A stretch of DNA of 64,000 bases. It comes from Streptomyces sp. SKN60. Lineage in GTDB: Bacteria; Actinomycetota; Actinomycetes; Streptomycetales; Streptomycetaceae. The stretch covers positions 186,001 through 250,000 of the forward strand of contig NZ_JAHTMW010000009.1 in NCBI RefSeq assembly GCF_026236535.1, in the 5' to 3' direction. Positions 27,588 to 35,689 of this stretch are shown in pieces. The first letter of the stretch is position 1, and every line of letters begins with the position of its first letter. Both the position numbers and the translations under genes were made by a program. The notes beneath the pieces are model-generated. The model saw nothing but the letters and a program-made list of their open reading frames with translations. It did no database searches and was not told the origin of the DNA.

Positions 27588-28795
27588 GCGGACTCCCATC
27601 GGATCGTGCGCTCCAGGACCTCGTCCAGGCCGGCCTGGTGGGAGGCCAGCTCGGGCAGCGAGTCGGCGACCAGCCAGACGTCGTAGACCCGGCCGGTGGA
27701 GCCGCGTCGCCAGTCCACGCTCGCGCCGGGCCGCGCGGTCCGGTCGGCCTGGAACACCCCGGGCGCGGTCTTCACGACGCGCGGCGTCGGCAGCTCCAGC
27801 ACGGCGGTGGCCTCACAAGGCGGCTGCACGTAGTAGTGCAGCGCGTGCCGCGCGGGCTCGGGGAATCCGTCCGGGACCGGCTCCCCCGTGGCCAGGGCCA
27901 CCGCCACGGAGACCGGCTCGACGCCGCCGGCCTGCGGCATCAGCCGGTGCAGGCCGCCGCCGAGGCGGCCGTTCAACTCGATGACGACCGGGCCGCCGGT
28001 GCCGATCTTGATCTCGGTGTGCGCCAGGCCGGCGCGGAACTCGAGGGCGGAAATGGTGGCCTCGGCCAGCCCCAGGAGGCTCTCCTCCAGCTCGGCGTCG
28101 GGCTTGACCGGGAAGACCAGGCCGGTCTCCCGCGCCGGTCGGGCCAGCGGAAGGCGACCGGTGATGCCGATGTGCCGGACCGTGCCGGCGGCGTCCACCG
28201 CGCTCTCCACGGAGACGTAGTCGGCCAGCCACGACCCCAGCGGCGCGTCCGCACCTTCGATGTAGTGCTCGACGACGTAGGCGCGCGCCGGGTCGAGCCC
28301 GGCCGCGACCACGTCGAACTCCTCCCGCGTCCGGACGATGAAGGTGTCCTCGCTGCCCGCGCCGGCGCTCGGCTTCACCACGGCAGGCAGCGGGATCTCG
28401 GCCGGGACCTCGCCGCCGGTCATCGACACCGAACGGACGTCGCCGATGCCACAGGCGTTGAGCCGCTCGCGCTGCGCCGACTTGTCGCAGAGCCACTGTG
28501 CGGCCTTCGGGGAGACCCCCGGCAGGTCGTAGTACTCGGCCAGTCCGGCGGCCAGCCGGATGCTGCGCTCGTCGAAGACGACGACGCCGCGCGGGGTGAC
28601 GTCCGCGAGGAGTTCGACGCAGGCTTCCAAGGTGTTCGCGGTCACGACCGTGCCGAGTTCCTCGAGCACCGGCAGGAGCGCGATCGCGTCGGGCTCCTCA
28701 GGGTCGACGATGAACACGCAACCGCCGTAGGGCTCCGCCACTCGCGCGATGGTGCTCGGCGGAGCCGATCCGAGGTTGAAGACGTTCAGGATCAT
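27584..28795 (-). CDS. ATP-grasp ligase
   Basis: A 403-residue ATP-grasp enzyme: an N-terminal Rossmann-like region, nucleotide-binding PAVVKPSAGAGSEDT, and the metal-binding strand VVIELNGRLGGGLH. Members of this group form amide bonds between amino acids through an acyl phosphate, in dipeptides and antibiotic precursors. Within an NRPS operon it could make a second peptide bond, add a side-chain amide, or prepare an unusual amino acid. The ATG at 28795 is 16 bases after the previous gene and has AAGG upstream. The substrate is not predictable here. Confidence 0.82.
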   Translation of the reverse strand: MILNVFNLGSAPPSTIARVAEPYGGCVFIVDPEEPDAIALLPVLEELGTVVTANTLEACVELLADVTPRGVVVFDERSIRLAAGLAEYYDLPGVSPKAAQWLCDKSAQRERLNACGIGDVRSVSMTGGEVPAEIPLPAVVKPSAGAGSEDTFIVRTREEFDVVAAGLDPARAYVVEHYIEGADAPLGSWLADYVSVESAVDAAGTVRHIGITGRLPLARPARETGLVFPVKPDAELEESLLGLAEATISALEFRAGLAHTEIKIGTGGPVVIELNGRLGGGLHRLMPQAGGVEPVSVAVALATGEPVPDGFPEPARHALHYYVQPPCEATAVLELPTPRVVKTAPGVFQADRTARPGASVDWRRGSTGRVYDVWLVADSLPELASHQAGLDEVLERTIRWESA

Positions 28796-28811
28796 TTCTT
28801 GCCTTACGTGC

Positions 28812-30488
28812 TTAGGTCGTGGGCAGGACGGGTTGCGGGACCGCGCGGCGCCGGACGCCGGCTGGAGTCCTCGGAGCCGCGGCGGGAACCACCCGCTGCG
28901 ACAGGTCCGTGACGAAGTCACGGAGCGTCGCGATGAAGCGGTCGGCCAGGTCCCGCATGGTCGAAGCGTCGAAGACGTCCGTGCTGTACCGGATCTCGCC
29001 GGACATCCCGGCGCAGGCGCCGTCGGCGGTCTTCGACTCCGACAGGCCCACCCACATGTCGTAACGGGAGAAGGACAGGTCCACGTCTTCCTCGGTGCTG
29101 GACAGGCCGGGCACGTAGAGGAAGTCGTCCTCGGCCAGGACGGTGAGCATCACCTGGTACAGCGGGTGCCGGGCCAGCGAGCGGCTCGGGTTCAGCGCTT
29201 CGACCAGGCGGTCGAACGGCAGGTCCTGGTGCGCGAAGGCGTCCAGGTCCGCCGAGCGGACCCGGTTCAGCAGGGTCCTGAGATCCGGCTGCCCGGAGGC
29301 GTCCACGCGCAGGACCAGGGTGTTGACGAAGAAGCCCACCAGGTCGTCGAGCGCGGCGTCGGTGCGCCCGGCGACCGGGGCGCCGACCACGAGGTCGGGA
29401 CCGGCGCCGAGCCGGGCGAACAGCGTCGCCAGGGCGGCGTGGACGACCATGAACAGGCTGACGCCCTCGTTCTGTGCGAGCCGGGTCAGCGCCGCGTGCA
29501 GGTCGGCGTCCACGGTCAGCAGGGCGCGGTCGCCGCGGAATGTCGGCACCGCGGGCCGCGGCCGGTCGTAGGGCAGCGCCAGCTCGTCGGGCAGGCCGGC
29601 CAGCGCCGAACGCCAGTAGGCGGTCTGCACGGCGCCGAGGCTGTCCGGATCGGTGGTCTCGCCGAGCAGTTCACGTTGCCACACCGCGTAGTCCGCGTAC
29701 TGCACCGGCAGGTCGGCGAACTCCGGCTCCCGGCCATCGAGGTGGGCGGTGTAGGCCGTCGAGACGTCCTGGAAGAGCGGGCGGAGCGAGACGTCGTCGA
29801 CCGCGATGTGGTGCAGCGCCACGAGCAGGACGTGCTCTTCCGGCCCCAGTTCGAACAGCCAGCAGGCGATCGGGAGCTCGGTGGCGAGGTCGAAGACGTG
29901 CCGGGAGGCCTCGGACAGCAGGAACGGCAGGGACTCGGCCGCGGTGGTGACGTGATTGACCGCGAGCCGGGTGTCCTCGGGGTCGAGGATCCGCTGCCAC
30001 GGGACGCCGTCCACGTCGACGTAGACGGTGCGGAGGACTTCGTGCCGGACCACGACGTCGTGCAGCGCCGCGGTCAGGGCGTCGCGGTCCAGGGCGCCGC
30101 GCAGCCGCAGCGCGATCGGCATGTTGTACAGGCCTCCGGTAGCCTCGAACTGCTCGACGACCCACAGCCGGCGCTGCGCGAACGAGGTCGGGAACAGTCC
30201 ACCGCGCTCCTGCTGGGCGACCGGCGGGCGGCTGCTCGGGGCGGTGTCGATCAGGGCCAGCAGTCCGGCGACGGTCGGCGCGCGGAACAGGGCCTTCAGG
30301 GGGAGGTCGACGCGGAATCGGGTCCGGATCGCGTTGATCAGCCGGGTGGCCAGCAGCGAGTTTCCGCCCTCGTCGAAGAAGTCGTCGTCCGGCCCGAGTT
30401 CGGCGGCGTCGTCGAGGTCCAGGACCTCGGCGAACAGGCCGGCGAGGACACCGAGCCGCTCGGCCGTCGTCAGATCAGTCGTCCGCAC
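28812..30488 (-). CDS. NRPS carrier–condensation (T–C) protein
   Basis: A 558-residue protein. The T domain (~20–90) carries the phosphopantetheine motif FFDEGGNSLLATRL. The C domain (~105–540) begins FPTSFAQRRLW and has HHIAVDD, which keeps both histidines and the aspartate of HHxxxDG with the last Gly changed to Asp, so it should be active. There is no A domain; its carrier must be loaded in trans, probably by the A–T protein or by the ATP-grasp route. GTG starts 2 bases after the preceding oxygenase stop, with GGAGGGG upstream. It likely joins its own acyl group to the aminoacyl group on the C–A–T–TE module. Confidence 0.87.
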   Translation of the reverse strand: MRTTDLTTAERLGVLAGLFAEVLDLDDAAELGPDDDFFDEGGNSLLATRLINAIRTRFRVDLPLKALFRAPTVAGLLALIDTAPSSRPPVAQQERGGLFPTSFAQRRLWVVEQFEATGGLYNMPIALRLRGALDRDALTAALHDVVVRHEVLRTVYVDVDGVPWQRILDPEDTRLAVNHVTTAAESLPFLLSEASRHVFDLATELPIACWLFELGPEEHVLLVALHHIAVDDVSLRPLFQDVSTAYTAHLDGREPEFADLPVQYADYAVWQRELLGETTDPDSLGAVQTAYWRSALAGLPDELALPYDRPRPAVPTFRGDRALLTVDADLHAALTRLAQNEGVSLFMVVHAALATLFARLGAGPDLVVGAPVAGRTDAALDDLVGFFVNTLVLRVDASGQPDLRTLLNRVRSADLDAFAHQDLPFDRLVEALNPSRSLARHPLYQVMLTVLAEDDFLYVPGLSSTEEDVDLSFSRYDMWVGLSESKTADGACAGMSGEIRYSTDVFDASTMRDLADRFIATLRDFVTDLSQRVVPAAAPRTPAGVRRRAVPQPVLPTT

Positions 30489-30490
30489 GG

Positions 30491-31435
30491 TCAGCGTCCC
30501 CTCCGGGTGGCCGCCGCCAGCGGCCGGCGCAGTCCCTGCGGCTTGTCTCCGGCGATGCTCACCCGCTCCAGGACGCGGGTCTGCGGGTAGTAGTCGGAAG
30601 CCGCGTAGTGCTGGGTCGAGCGGTTGTCCCACATCGCGACCGCCCCGTCCGTCCAGTGGAAGCGCACCTGGTACTCGGGGTAGTGGGCCTGGTCGCAGAG
30701 GAAGGCGAGCAGCTCGGCGCCCTCGGCGTCGTCGAGGCCGAGGATCCGCGTGGTGTAGAAGCGGTTCACGTAGAGGATCTTCTGGCCGGTCTCCGGGTGC
30801 ACCCGGACGATCGGGTGCTCGCTGACCGGGAACATGTCCAGGCCCTCGCGGTCCTGGGCCACGTCGTCGTAGCCGTCGTAGATGGTCAGCGGGTCGTGGA
30901 CGGCGCGCAGGTGCGCGATGCGCTCCTTCACGTCCTCAGGCAGCCCGTCGTAGGCGGCGGCCATGTCGGCCCAGAGCGTGTCGCCGCCGGCCGGCGGGAC
31001 GTGCAGGGCGCGCAGGATCGAGCCGAGCGACGGCTTCTCGTCGCCGGAGCCGTCGCTGTGCCAGACGTTCTCGGCGCCAGGCTCGCCGACGCCGGCCGCG
31101 ACCCGGGTCACCTCGGGGAACTCACCCTTGTCGGGCACCGGCAGGATGATCGGTTCGCCGAACGCCCTTGCCAGGTCGACGTGCTGGCCTGCGGTCAGAT
31201 GCTGGTCGCGGAAGAACAGCACCTTCCAGTCCAGGAAGGCGCGGCGCAGGTCGCCCAGGACCGGGGCGGCGAGCGGCTCGGCCAACGACAGGCCGGTGAT
31301 CTCGGCGCCGATGGTGGGACCGCAGGGACGAATGGAGAAGTGCTCGCTCTCCACGATGGATTCGGGCCGGCTGAGGACTCGGGTGCCGCCGACGGGACGC
31401 CGACCGCCGATGCGAGCGGCGGGGATTGAACTCAT
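30491..31435 (-). CDS. TauD/TfdA-family Fe(II)/2-oxoglutarate oxygenase
   Basis: A 314-residue oxygenase closer to classic taurine dioxygenase than the SyrP-like one. The iron triad is His126-x-Asp128 (VWHSDGS) and His276 (STQHYAASDY), with Arg287/Arg291 nearby for 2-oxoglutarate. It probably hydroxylates a free amino acid building block or tailors the peptide. The ATG at 31435 is preferred; an in-frame GTG at 31465 has no ribosome site. It is the second gene of the operon and has a different fold signature from the SyrP-like enzyme, so two distinct oxidations are expected. Confidence 0.82.
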   Translation of the reverse strand: MSSIPAARIGGRRPVGGTRVLSRPESIVESEHFSIRPCGPTIGAEITGLSLAEPLAAPVLGDLRRAFLDWKVLFFRDQHLTAGQHVDLARAFGEPIILPVPDKGEFPEVTRVAAGVGEPGAENVWHSDGSGDEKPSLGSILRALHVPPAGGDTLWADMAAAYDGLPEDVKERIAHLRAVHDPLTIYDGYDDVAQDREGLDMFPVSEHPIVRVHPETGQKILYVNRFYTTRILGLDDAEGAELLAFLCDQAHYPEYQVRFHWTDGAVAMWDNRSTQHYAASDYYPQTRVLERVSIAGDKPQGLRRPLAAATRRGR

Positions 31436-31513
31436 CGGTGTGAGGCCTTTCAATGACGTTTCCACACAGCGCTTGATGGGGTGGTGCTGGAAGTTCGGGA
31501 CGGGGGACCGGCC

Positions 31514-32245
31514 TCAGTTCGCGGCGAGGCCCAGCTCCGCCGAGATCTCGGCGGCCAGCTCCGGCCAGGACGCACCGCTGAAGAGATGGTTGGCGCCGCT
31601 GATCTCGCGGACGGCGACACGGCCGGTGCTCTCGGCCGTCCAGCCGCCGAGCAGGTCGGCGCCGATCTCGTGGTCGTCCGATCCCCGGAACACGGTGATC
31701 GGGATCTCCAGGCCGCCGGGCGTGTAGTGGTAGCCGCTGATGGCGCCGATGTCGGCTTCGAGGACTTCCAGGAGCAGCTCGGCCATCTCCGGGTCGGCCG
31801 CGGCCTCCGCGGTGAGATAGCGCTCGGCGAGTGCTTCGCGGGACTCCAGCTCCTCGGCCGCCACGCGGGCCGCGTCGATCGGCGGCAGCTGGGAGGCCAC
31901 GAACAGGTGGGAGACCCGCGACCCCAGCACGCGAGCCGCTTCGTAGGCCAGCAGGGCACCGGAGCAGAGGCCGAACAGGACGATCGGCCGCGGGCCGAGG
32001 TCCAGCACGTCGTCGACGATGCCGGCGACCATGGCGTCGACGTCCCTGAGGAAGGTTTCTTCAATCCGGCTCTCGCGGCCGGGCAGGCGGACGCCGTAGA
32101 CGCCGGCGTTCTGCCCGAAGGCGGGCGTCCAGGCCCGGAACGGCGCCGCGCCGGATCCGGCCCACGGAACGCAGACAAGAGCGGGAGTGTCGGTGGATCT
32201 CGGTTTGAAGGATGCCAAACCGCGTGAAATCGCTCCAACCAGCAT
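31514..32245 (-). CDS. thioesterase with a cysteine nucleophile
   Basis: A 243-residue alpha/beta-hydrolase thioesterase, first gene of the operon. The elbow is GLCSGA, so Cys94 takes the place of the usual Ser. Asp (FRGSDDHEI) and His (SGANHLFSG) complete the triad. Type II thioesterases normally have GHSMG; a Cys form is known from some NRPS/PKS TE domains that release strained or lactone products. Here it could be the true release enzyme, because the TE in the synthetase lacks a nucleophile. ATG with GGGGGAA upstream. Confidence 0.82.
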   Translation of the reverse strand: MLVGAISRGLASFKPRSTDTPALVCVPWAGSGAAPFRAWTPAFGQNAGVYGVRLPGRESRIEETFLRDVDAMVAGIVDDVLDLGPRPIVLFGLCSGALLAYEAARVLGSRVSHLFVASQLPPIDAARVAAEELESREALAERYLTAEAAADPEMAELLLEVLEADIGAISGYHYTPGGLEIPITVFRGSDDHEIGADLLGGWTAESTGRVAVREISGANHLFSGASWPELAAEISAELGLAAN

Positions 32246-33040
32246 GCTGTTCCCCCGTGGATTCAGGTTGGGATGACTGGGTATTCTTCGCCTCGGACAC
32301 TTCCGCGCAGGCGCGACCGGCAGGCGTCCCGATGGGAAGGGGACGCTCTGCGGCGGTGGTGGGGTCGGACTACGGTGCCGGCGCTTTATGCACAAGCGGC
32401 CGGGCTGCAAGGGAGACATGGGACAGCCGCCGCGCACGGCGGCCGGAGGGCGGCGGCCCGATGGGAGCCGTCCGCCGCGGTCGGATCACAATGCTCCGAC
32501 CCGAAACGTCGTGGAAACCGCTAGCGGATCATCTGGCGCGCCCGCGCTGTCGTCACGCGGTGGTCCGGCGCCAACGCCCGCACACCCATAGCGGCTGAAC
32601 CCGCCGCCGCTACGACCCCGGCAAGCGGCCCGGACACGGCGACATTGCGAACCGCGTGGGAAGGCCGCGTACATGACGCGACACGAACCCTGCCGACGCG
32701 TTGCGACGCCAGGATGTCAACCAGTTCCGACCGAACACGCTTCCCCCGAAGTGCATGTCATAAGGCGGCGCGATGCGTCAAGGCTCATGCATGAAGCGTG
32801 AGTTGGCAAATGGCATCGCACGGACTTTCTAAGATCTATGCGGAACCTATCCTCGGCCCGACGCGGGGGTCAAGGAACTTTGGCTTGAACATCGGTGTGC
32901 CGACGGCGACGCCGCGATGAACAGGGCCTGTCGGAATTCTGGTGGCATACGGGCTGATTGGCCGTCTTGTTCCACTATCACCTTCACTGGGCCAATTGGC
33001 TGCGCCCGTCCGGGTGGTGGGCCGGCCATTGACCCCATGT
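32246..33040. other. long spacer upstream of the peptide operon
   Basis: About 800 bases without a supportable gene. 32640–32990 looks less GC-rich than its surroundings. On the minus strand TTGACA occurs at 32720–32715 and TTGACG at 32782–32777, both upstream of the operon, but neither has a convincing -10. A 10-bp palindrome TCATGCATGA lies at 32785–32794. The operon promoter should lie somewhere here. Confidence 0.4.
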
Positions 33041-33083
33041 GTTCGGCTACGGCTGTGGCCTGACGCTCCGGCAGCAGGAGGGG

Positions 33084-33224
33084 CTCGATGTCCGAGCCGA
33101 CGAGAAGAACCTGATCGGCCATGCGGGCGTGGTGTTGCTGCGGAAGGTCGCCGACCGCACCGGGCCGACCCGCGCGCTCGGCGCGGCGCTGCCGCATGGC
33201 TCCGGGCCGGGGTGGCGGGATCGT
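33084..33224 (+). pseudogene. IS1380-like transposase fragment
   Basis: Encodes VRADEKNLIGHAGVVLLRKV, then RALGAALPHGSGPGWRDR, which resembles the N-terminal part of IS1380-family transposases. The reading frame then runs into a different transposase without a stop. The catalytic domain is absent, so it is inactive. Confidence 0.55.
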
Positions 33225-33440
33225 GAGGACGTGGCGGCGGTGTTCGGGGTGTCGCTGAAAGCGGTCGGCATCTGGTGGGCGAAGTGGCAGGCCGGCGGCC
33301 GGGAGGCGCTGGTCATACGCCCACGCGGCAAGCCGGTTGGGGTGCACCGGATGCTCGGGGAGGCCGAACAGGCCGCCGTGCGGCAAGCGGTCCTCGATCA
33401 TCGACCCTGTGACGTGGGGCTGAACGGGCAGTTGTGGACG
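33225..33440 (+). pseudogene. IS630-like transposase N-terminal fragment
   Basis: Encodes EDVAAVFGVSLKAVGIWWAK, GGREALVIRPRGKPVG and LDHRPCDVGLNGQLWTR, the helix-turn-helix N-terminus of IS630-type transposases. The DDE catalytic part is missing. It is joined in frame to the IS1380-like piece upstream and breaks into a Uma2-like fragment downstream. Confidence 0.6.
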
Positions 33441-33449
33441 CGGCGCTTC

Positions 33450-33600
33450 TTCCGCAGACAGTCGAGATCGTGGACGGGACGGTCGTTGTGAGCCCCAGTG
33501 CGTCCAAGCGCCACAACCGGCTCGCTCGGATCCTGGCGAATTCCTCGGAGGAGGCTGCGGGGCCTGACTGGAACGCCGACACCGACCCTGCTACCGGGGC
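33450..33600 (+). pseudogene. Uma2-family (DUF820) fragment
   Basis: In a different frame the sequence encodes PQTVEIVDGTVVVSPSASKR, then HNRLARILAN and WNADTDP, the N-terminal part of Uma2/PD-(D/E)XK-like proteins abundant in Streptomyces. The catalytic region is missing and the frame ends in unrelated residues, so it is a remnant. Confidence 0.6.
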
Positions 33601-33645
33601 CTATCGGGACGGGGGTGAGCGCTGCGTGAGCGGACTGGGTGGCAC

Positions 33646-33651
33646 TAGGGT
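33646..33651 (+). promoter_or_regulatory. candidate -10 element upstream of the flavin-binding protein
   Basis: TAGGGT lies 89 bases before the ATG at 33741, just after the insertion-element remnants. No clear -35 is present. Confidence 0.3.
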
Positions 33652-33740
33652 GGACGCGGCGTCATGGTGATCGCGGTCGGACGCCTCTGACCTGGGGTTT
33701 TGTGGTTTCGATTCGGGATGGGCGAGGCGGGGGAGCCGGG

Positions 33741-34436
33741 ATGGCGGAGCAGGGGTCGGAGTCGGAGTTCGGGGTGACCGAGCGGACGCGGTTGCGGCGG
33801 ATGCGGCACAAGGGGAGTCATCGGCGGGGGGATCTCGACGAGGTGCTGGGGGCGGGGTTCCTCTGTCATCTCGGGGTCGTCGTGGACGGGGCGCCGATGG
33901 TGGTGCCGACCGTGTACGGGGTCGACGGGGACCGGTTGTACGTGCACGGGTCCGTGGCCAGTCGGAGTCTGGTGCAGGCGCCGGGCGGGGTGGTGTGCGT
34001 GAGCGTGACGCATGTGGACGGGCTGGTGCTCGCGCGGTCGGTGTTCGAGCACGGGGTGAACTACCGCAGCGCGATGATCTACGGCGTGCCGCGCCTGGTG
34101 ACCGATCCGGAGGAGAAGCTGCGCGGGCTGAAGGCGCTCACCGAGCAGTCCGCGCCGGGGCAGTGGGAGTACGTGCGGCAGCCCAGCCGCAAGGAGCTGG
34201 CCGCGACCGCGCTGGTCGCGCTCGACCTGGCCGAGGCGTCCGTGAAGGTCGCGAGCGGGCCGCCGGACGACGGGGACGGGCCCGACGCCGAACTGGGCCT
34301 GTGGGCCGGGGTGCTGCCGGTCGAGACGCGGTTCGGGGTGCCGGAGGCCGATCCCGTGCTGCCGGCCGGGATCGAGCCGCCCGCGCACATCGCCGGGCGG
34401 GCCGGGGAACTCCTCGGGCGGCCTCCCGGGCGGTGA
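33741..34436 (+). CDS. pyridoxamine 5'-phosphate oxidase-family flavin-binding protein
   Basis: A 231-residue protein of the split-barrel FMN-binding type. The N-terminal RMRHKGSHRRGDLDEVLGAG and FLCHLGVVVDGAPMVVPTVY match the NimA-like branch (Pyridox_ox_2). It probably binds FMN or F420 and reduces or detoxifies small molecules rather than acting in vitamin B6 synthesis. The ATG is preceded by GGGGGAG. It stands alone, at the edge of the remnant-filled region. The C-terminal ~60 residues are Pro/Gly-rich. Confidence 0.8.
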   Translation: MAEQGSESEFGVTERTRLRRMRHKGSHRRGDLDEVLGAGFLCHLGVVVDGAPMVVPTVYGVDGDRLYVHGSVASRSLVQAPGGVVCVSVTHVDGLVLARSVFEHGVNYRSAMIYGVPRLVTDPEEKLRGLKALTEQSAPGQWEYVRQPSRKELAATALVALDLAEASVKVASGPPDDGDGPDAELGLWAGVLPVETRFGVPEADPVLPAGIEPPAHIAGRAGELLGRPPGR

Positions 34437-34559
34437 CGTGGTCCGTACGGCGCAGTCCGGCGCGACGCGGGGCGACCCGCAGGGCGTGACTGGGGGAGGA
34501 GCTTTGTTCGCCCCCCGTCATCCACCCCGTCATCCGGCCCCGTCGTCCGAGGAGCAGCC

Positions 34560-34901
34560 ATGGCCATGAACACCGTGATCTTTCCCGTGAAGGACCTGGA
34601 GCGGGCCAAGGCCCTGCTCACCACCCTCCTCGGAACCGCGCCCAGCGTCGACGCGCCGTACTACGTGGGCTTCGACGTCGACGGGCAGCACTTCGGGCTC
34701 GACCCCAACGGTCACGGCAAGGGGCTGACCGGACCCGTGCCCTTCTGGGACGTCGACGACCTCGACGGGCTGCTCCAGGGGCTGCTTGCGGCCGGTGCGA
34801 CCACGGTGCAGGAGGTGCAGGAGGTCGGCGGCGGGATGCGGATCACCACCGTGAAGGACCCGGACGGGAACATGATCGGGCTCCGCTCCACCGCTGGGTA
34901 G
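34560..34901 (+). CDS. VOC-family (glyoxalase-like) protein
   Basis: A 113-residue single vicinal-oxygen-chelate domain with the typical paired beta-alpha-beta units and the closing motif VKDPDGNMIGL. VOC proteins act as metal-dependent lyases or dioxygenases, or as binding (resistance) proteins; nothing here decides which. GAGGAG precedes the ATG. The stop is one base from the stop of the convergent sigma-like gene. Confidence 0.82.
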   Translation: MAMNTVIFPVKDLERAKALLTTLLGTAPSVDAPYYVGFDVDGQHFGLDPNGHGKGLTGPVPFWDVDDLDGLLQGLLAAGATTVQEVQEVGGGMRITTVKDPDGNMIGLRSTAG

Positions 34902-34902
34902 T

Positions 34903-35652
34903 TCACAGGGGCGCGAGCGTCAGCCGGGACAGGTGCTCGCCGTCCGCCAGGGCGTCGACCGCCGTGACCCGGTCCTCCAGGACGGTGAAGCGGAGTACCG
35001 CCTTCGGTTCGCCGTCCGGCGCCGTCCACAGCAGGCCCGCCGCGCCGTTCACCAGCGCCGTACGGGCCTCCCGCACCCGTCCCGCGACACGGTGCGCCAC
35101 GGCCGGCGCGCCGTGCGCGGGCGCCGCCCCCGCCCGTACCGCCTCGGCGTCCGCTCGCAGCACCGCGTCCGGGTCGAGGAGGGCGAGCAGGGCGTCCACG
35201 TCGTTCTCGCGCGCGGCGGCCAGGAACGCCGCCACCACCTTCCGCTGCCGCTCCGGATCCGGGGCCGGCAGCTCCTCGGTGCCCTCCACCCGGCGGCGCG
35301 CCCGGGAGACCAGCTGACGGGTGGCGGCTGGGGTGCGGCCGACGAGCGGCGCGATCGTGTCGTACGGCACGGCGAAGTCCTCGTGGAGGACGAAGGCGAG
35401 CCGTTCCGACGGGGCCAGGGCGTCCAGGGCCTCCTCGGCCTCCGGGGCGTCCCAGGGGTCCTGCGGGACCGGGCGCAGGGCCTCACGTGCCCGCAGCCAG
35501 TCCAGGCAGAACGCGGCGAGGTCGGCGAGCCGTCCGCCGGACGCCCGTACCGCCTCCTCCACGAGGGAGGAGGCGGCGGGTGCCCCGGCGGTGCCGAGCA
35601 GCCGCTCGGCCACCGGAGCGGGGTCGAGGGGAGGGGAGTCGACGGGAGTCAT
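34903..35652 (-). CDS. SigJ-like (ECF41-type) protein lacking a clear sigma-2 region
   Basis: A 249-residue protein. The middle has sigma-4-type sequence: LAPSERLAFVLHEDFAVPYD, then PLVGRTPAATRQLVSRARRRV. The C-terminal ~110 residues form a SnoaL-like domain (KVVAAFLAAARENDVDALLALL), the arrangement of ECF41/SigJ factors. The N-terminal ~95 residues do not show the usual sigma-2 helices (no DAEDVVQE-type motif), so it may not bind a -10 element itself. It could be a degenerate sigma factor or a regulator derived from one. ATG 35652 is the likely start; the ribosome site is weak. Confidence 0.7.
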   Translation of the reverse strand: MTPVDSPPLDPAPVAERLLGTAGAPAASSLVEEAVRASGGRLADLAAFCLDWLRAREALRPVPQDPWDAPEAEEALDALAPSERLAFVLHEDFAVPYDTIAPLVGRTPAATRQLVSRARRRVEGTEELPAPDPERQRKVVAAFLAAARENDVDALLALLDPDAVLRADAEAVRAGAAPAHGAPAVAHRVAGRVREARTALVNGAAGLLWTAPDGEPKAVLRFTVLEDRVTAVDALADGEHLSRLTLAPL

Positions 35653-35689
35653 GTCCACGGGGGTACGGGTACGGGCGGGGCGGGGCGGC

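Larger units (their letters stand above)
18526..32245 (-). other. nonribosomal peptide biosynthetic gene cluster (nine-gene operon)
   Basis: Nine genes on the minus strand with gaps of 2–106 bp and two short overlaps, transcribed from ~32.25 kb towards 18.5 kb. The order is Cys-type thioesterase, TauD-like oxygenase, T–C, ATP-grasp, A–T, MFS, SyrP-like beta-hydroxylase, C–A–T–TE, type II thioesterase. Core NRPS content is two A, three T and two C domains (one degenerate). The aspartate-type code plus the SyrP homologue predict beta-hydroxyaspartate. No regulator lies inside. I could not match it to a known product. Confidence 0.8.

Noticed and set aside
32212..32598. A small plus-strand gene upstream of the peptide cluster
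   Set aside because: No ribosome site or recognisable protein; composition fits random GC-rich sequence, and it overlaps the first codons of the thioesterase gene on the other strand.
32715..32782. Two TTGACA/TTGACG elements as the promoter of the peptide operon
   Set aside because: Neither has a plausible -10 at 16–19 bp, and both lie ~500 bases upstream, so no promoter is called.
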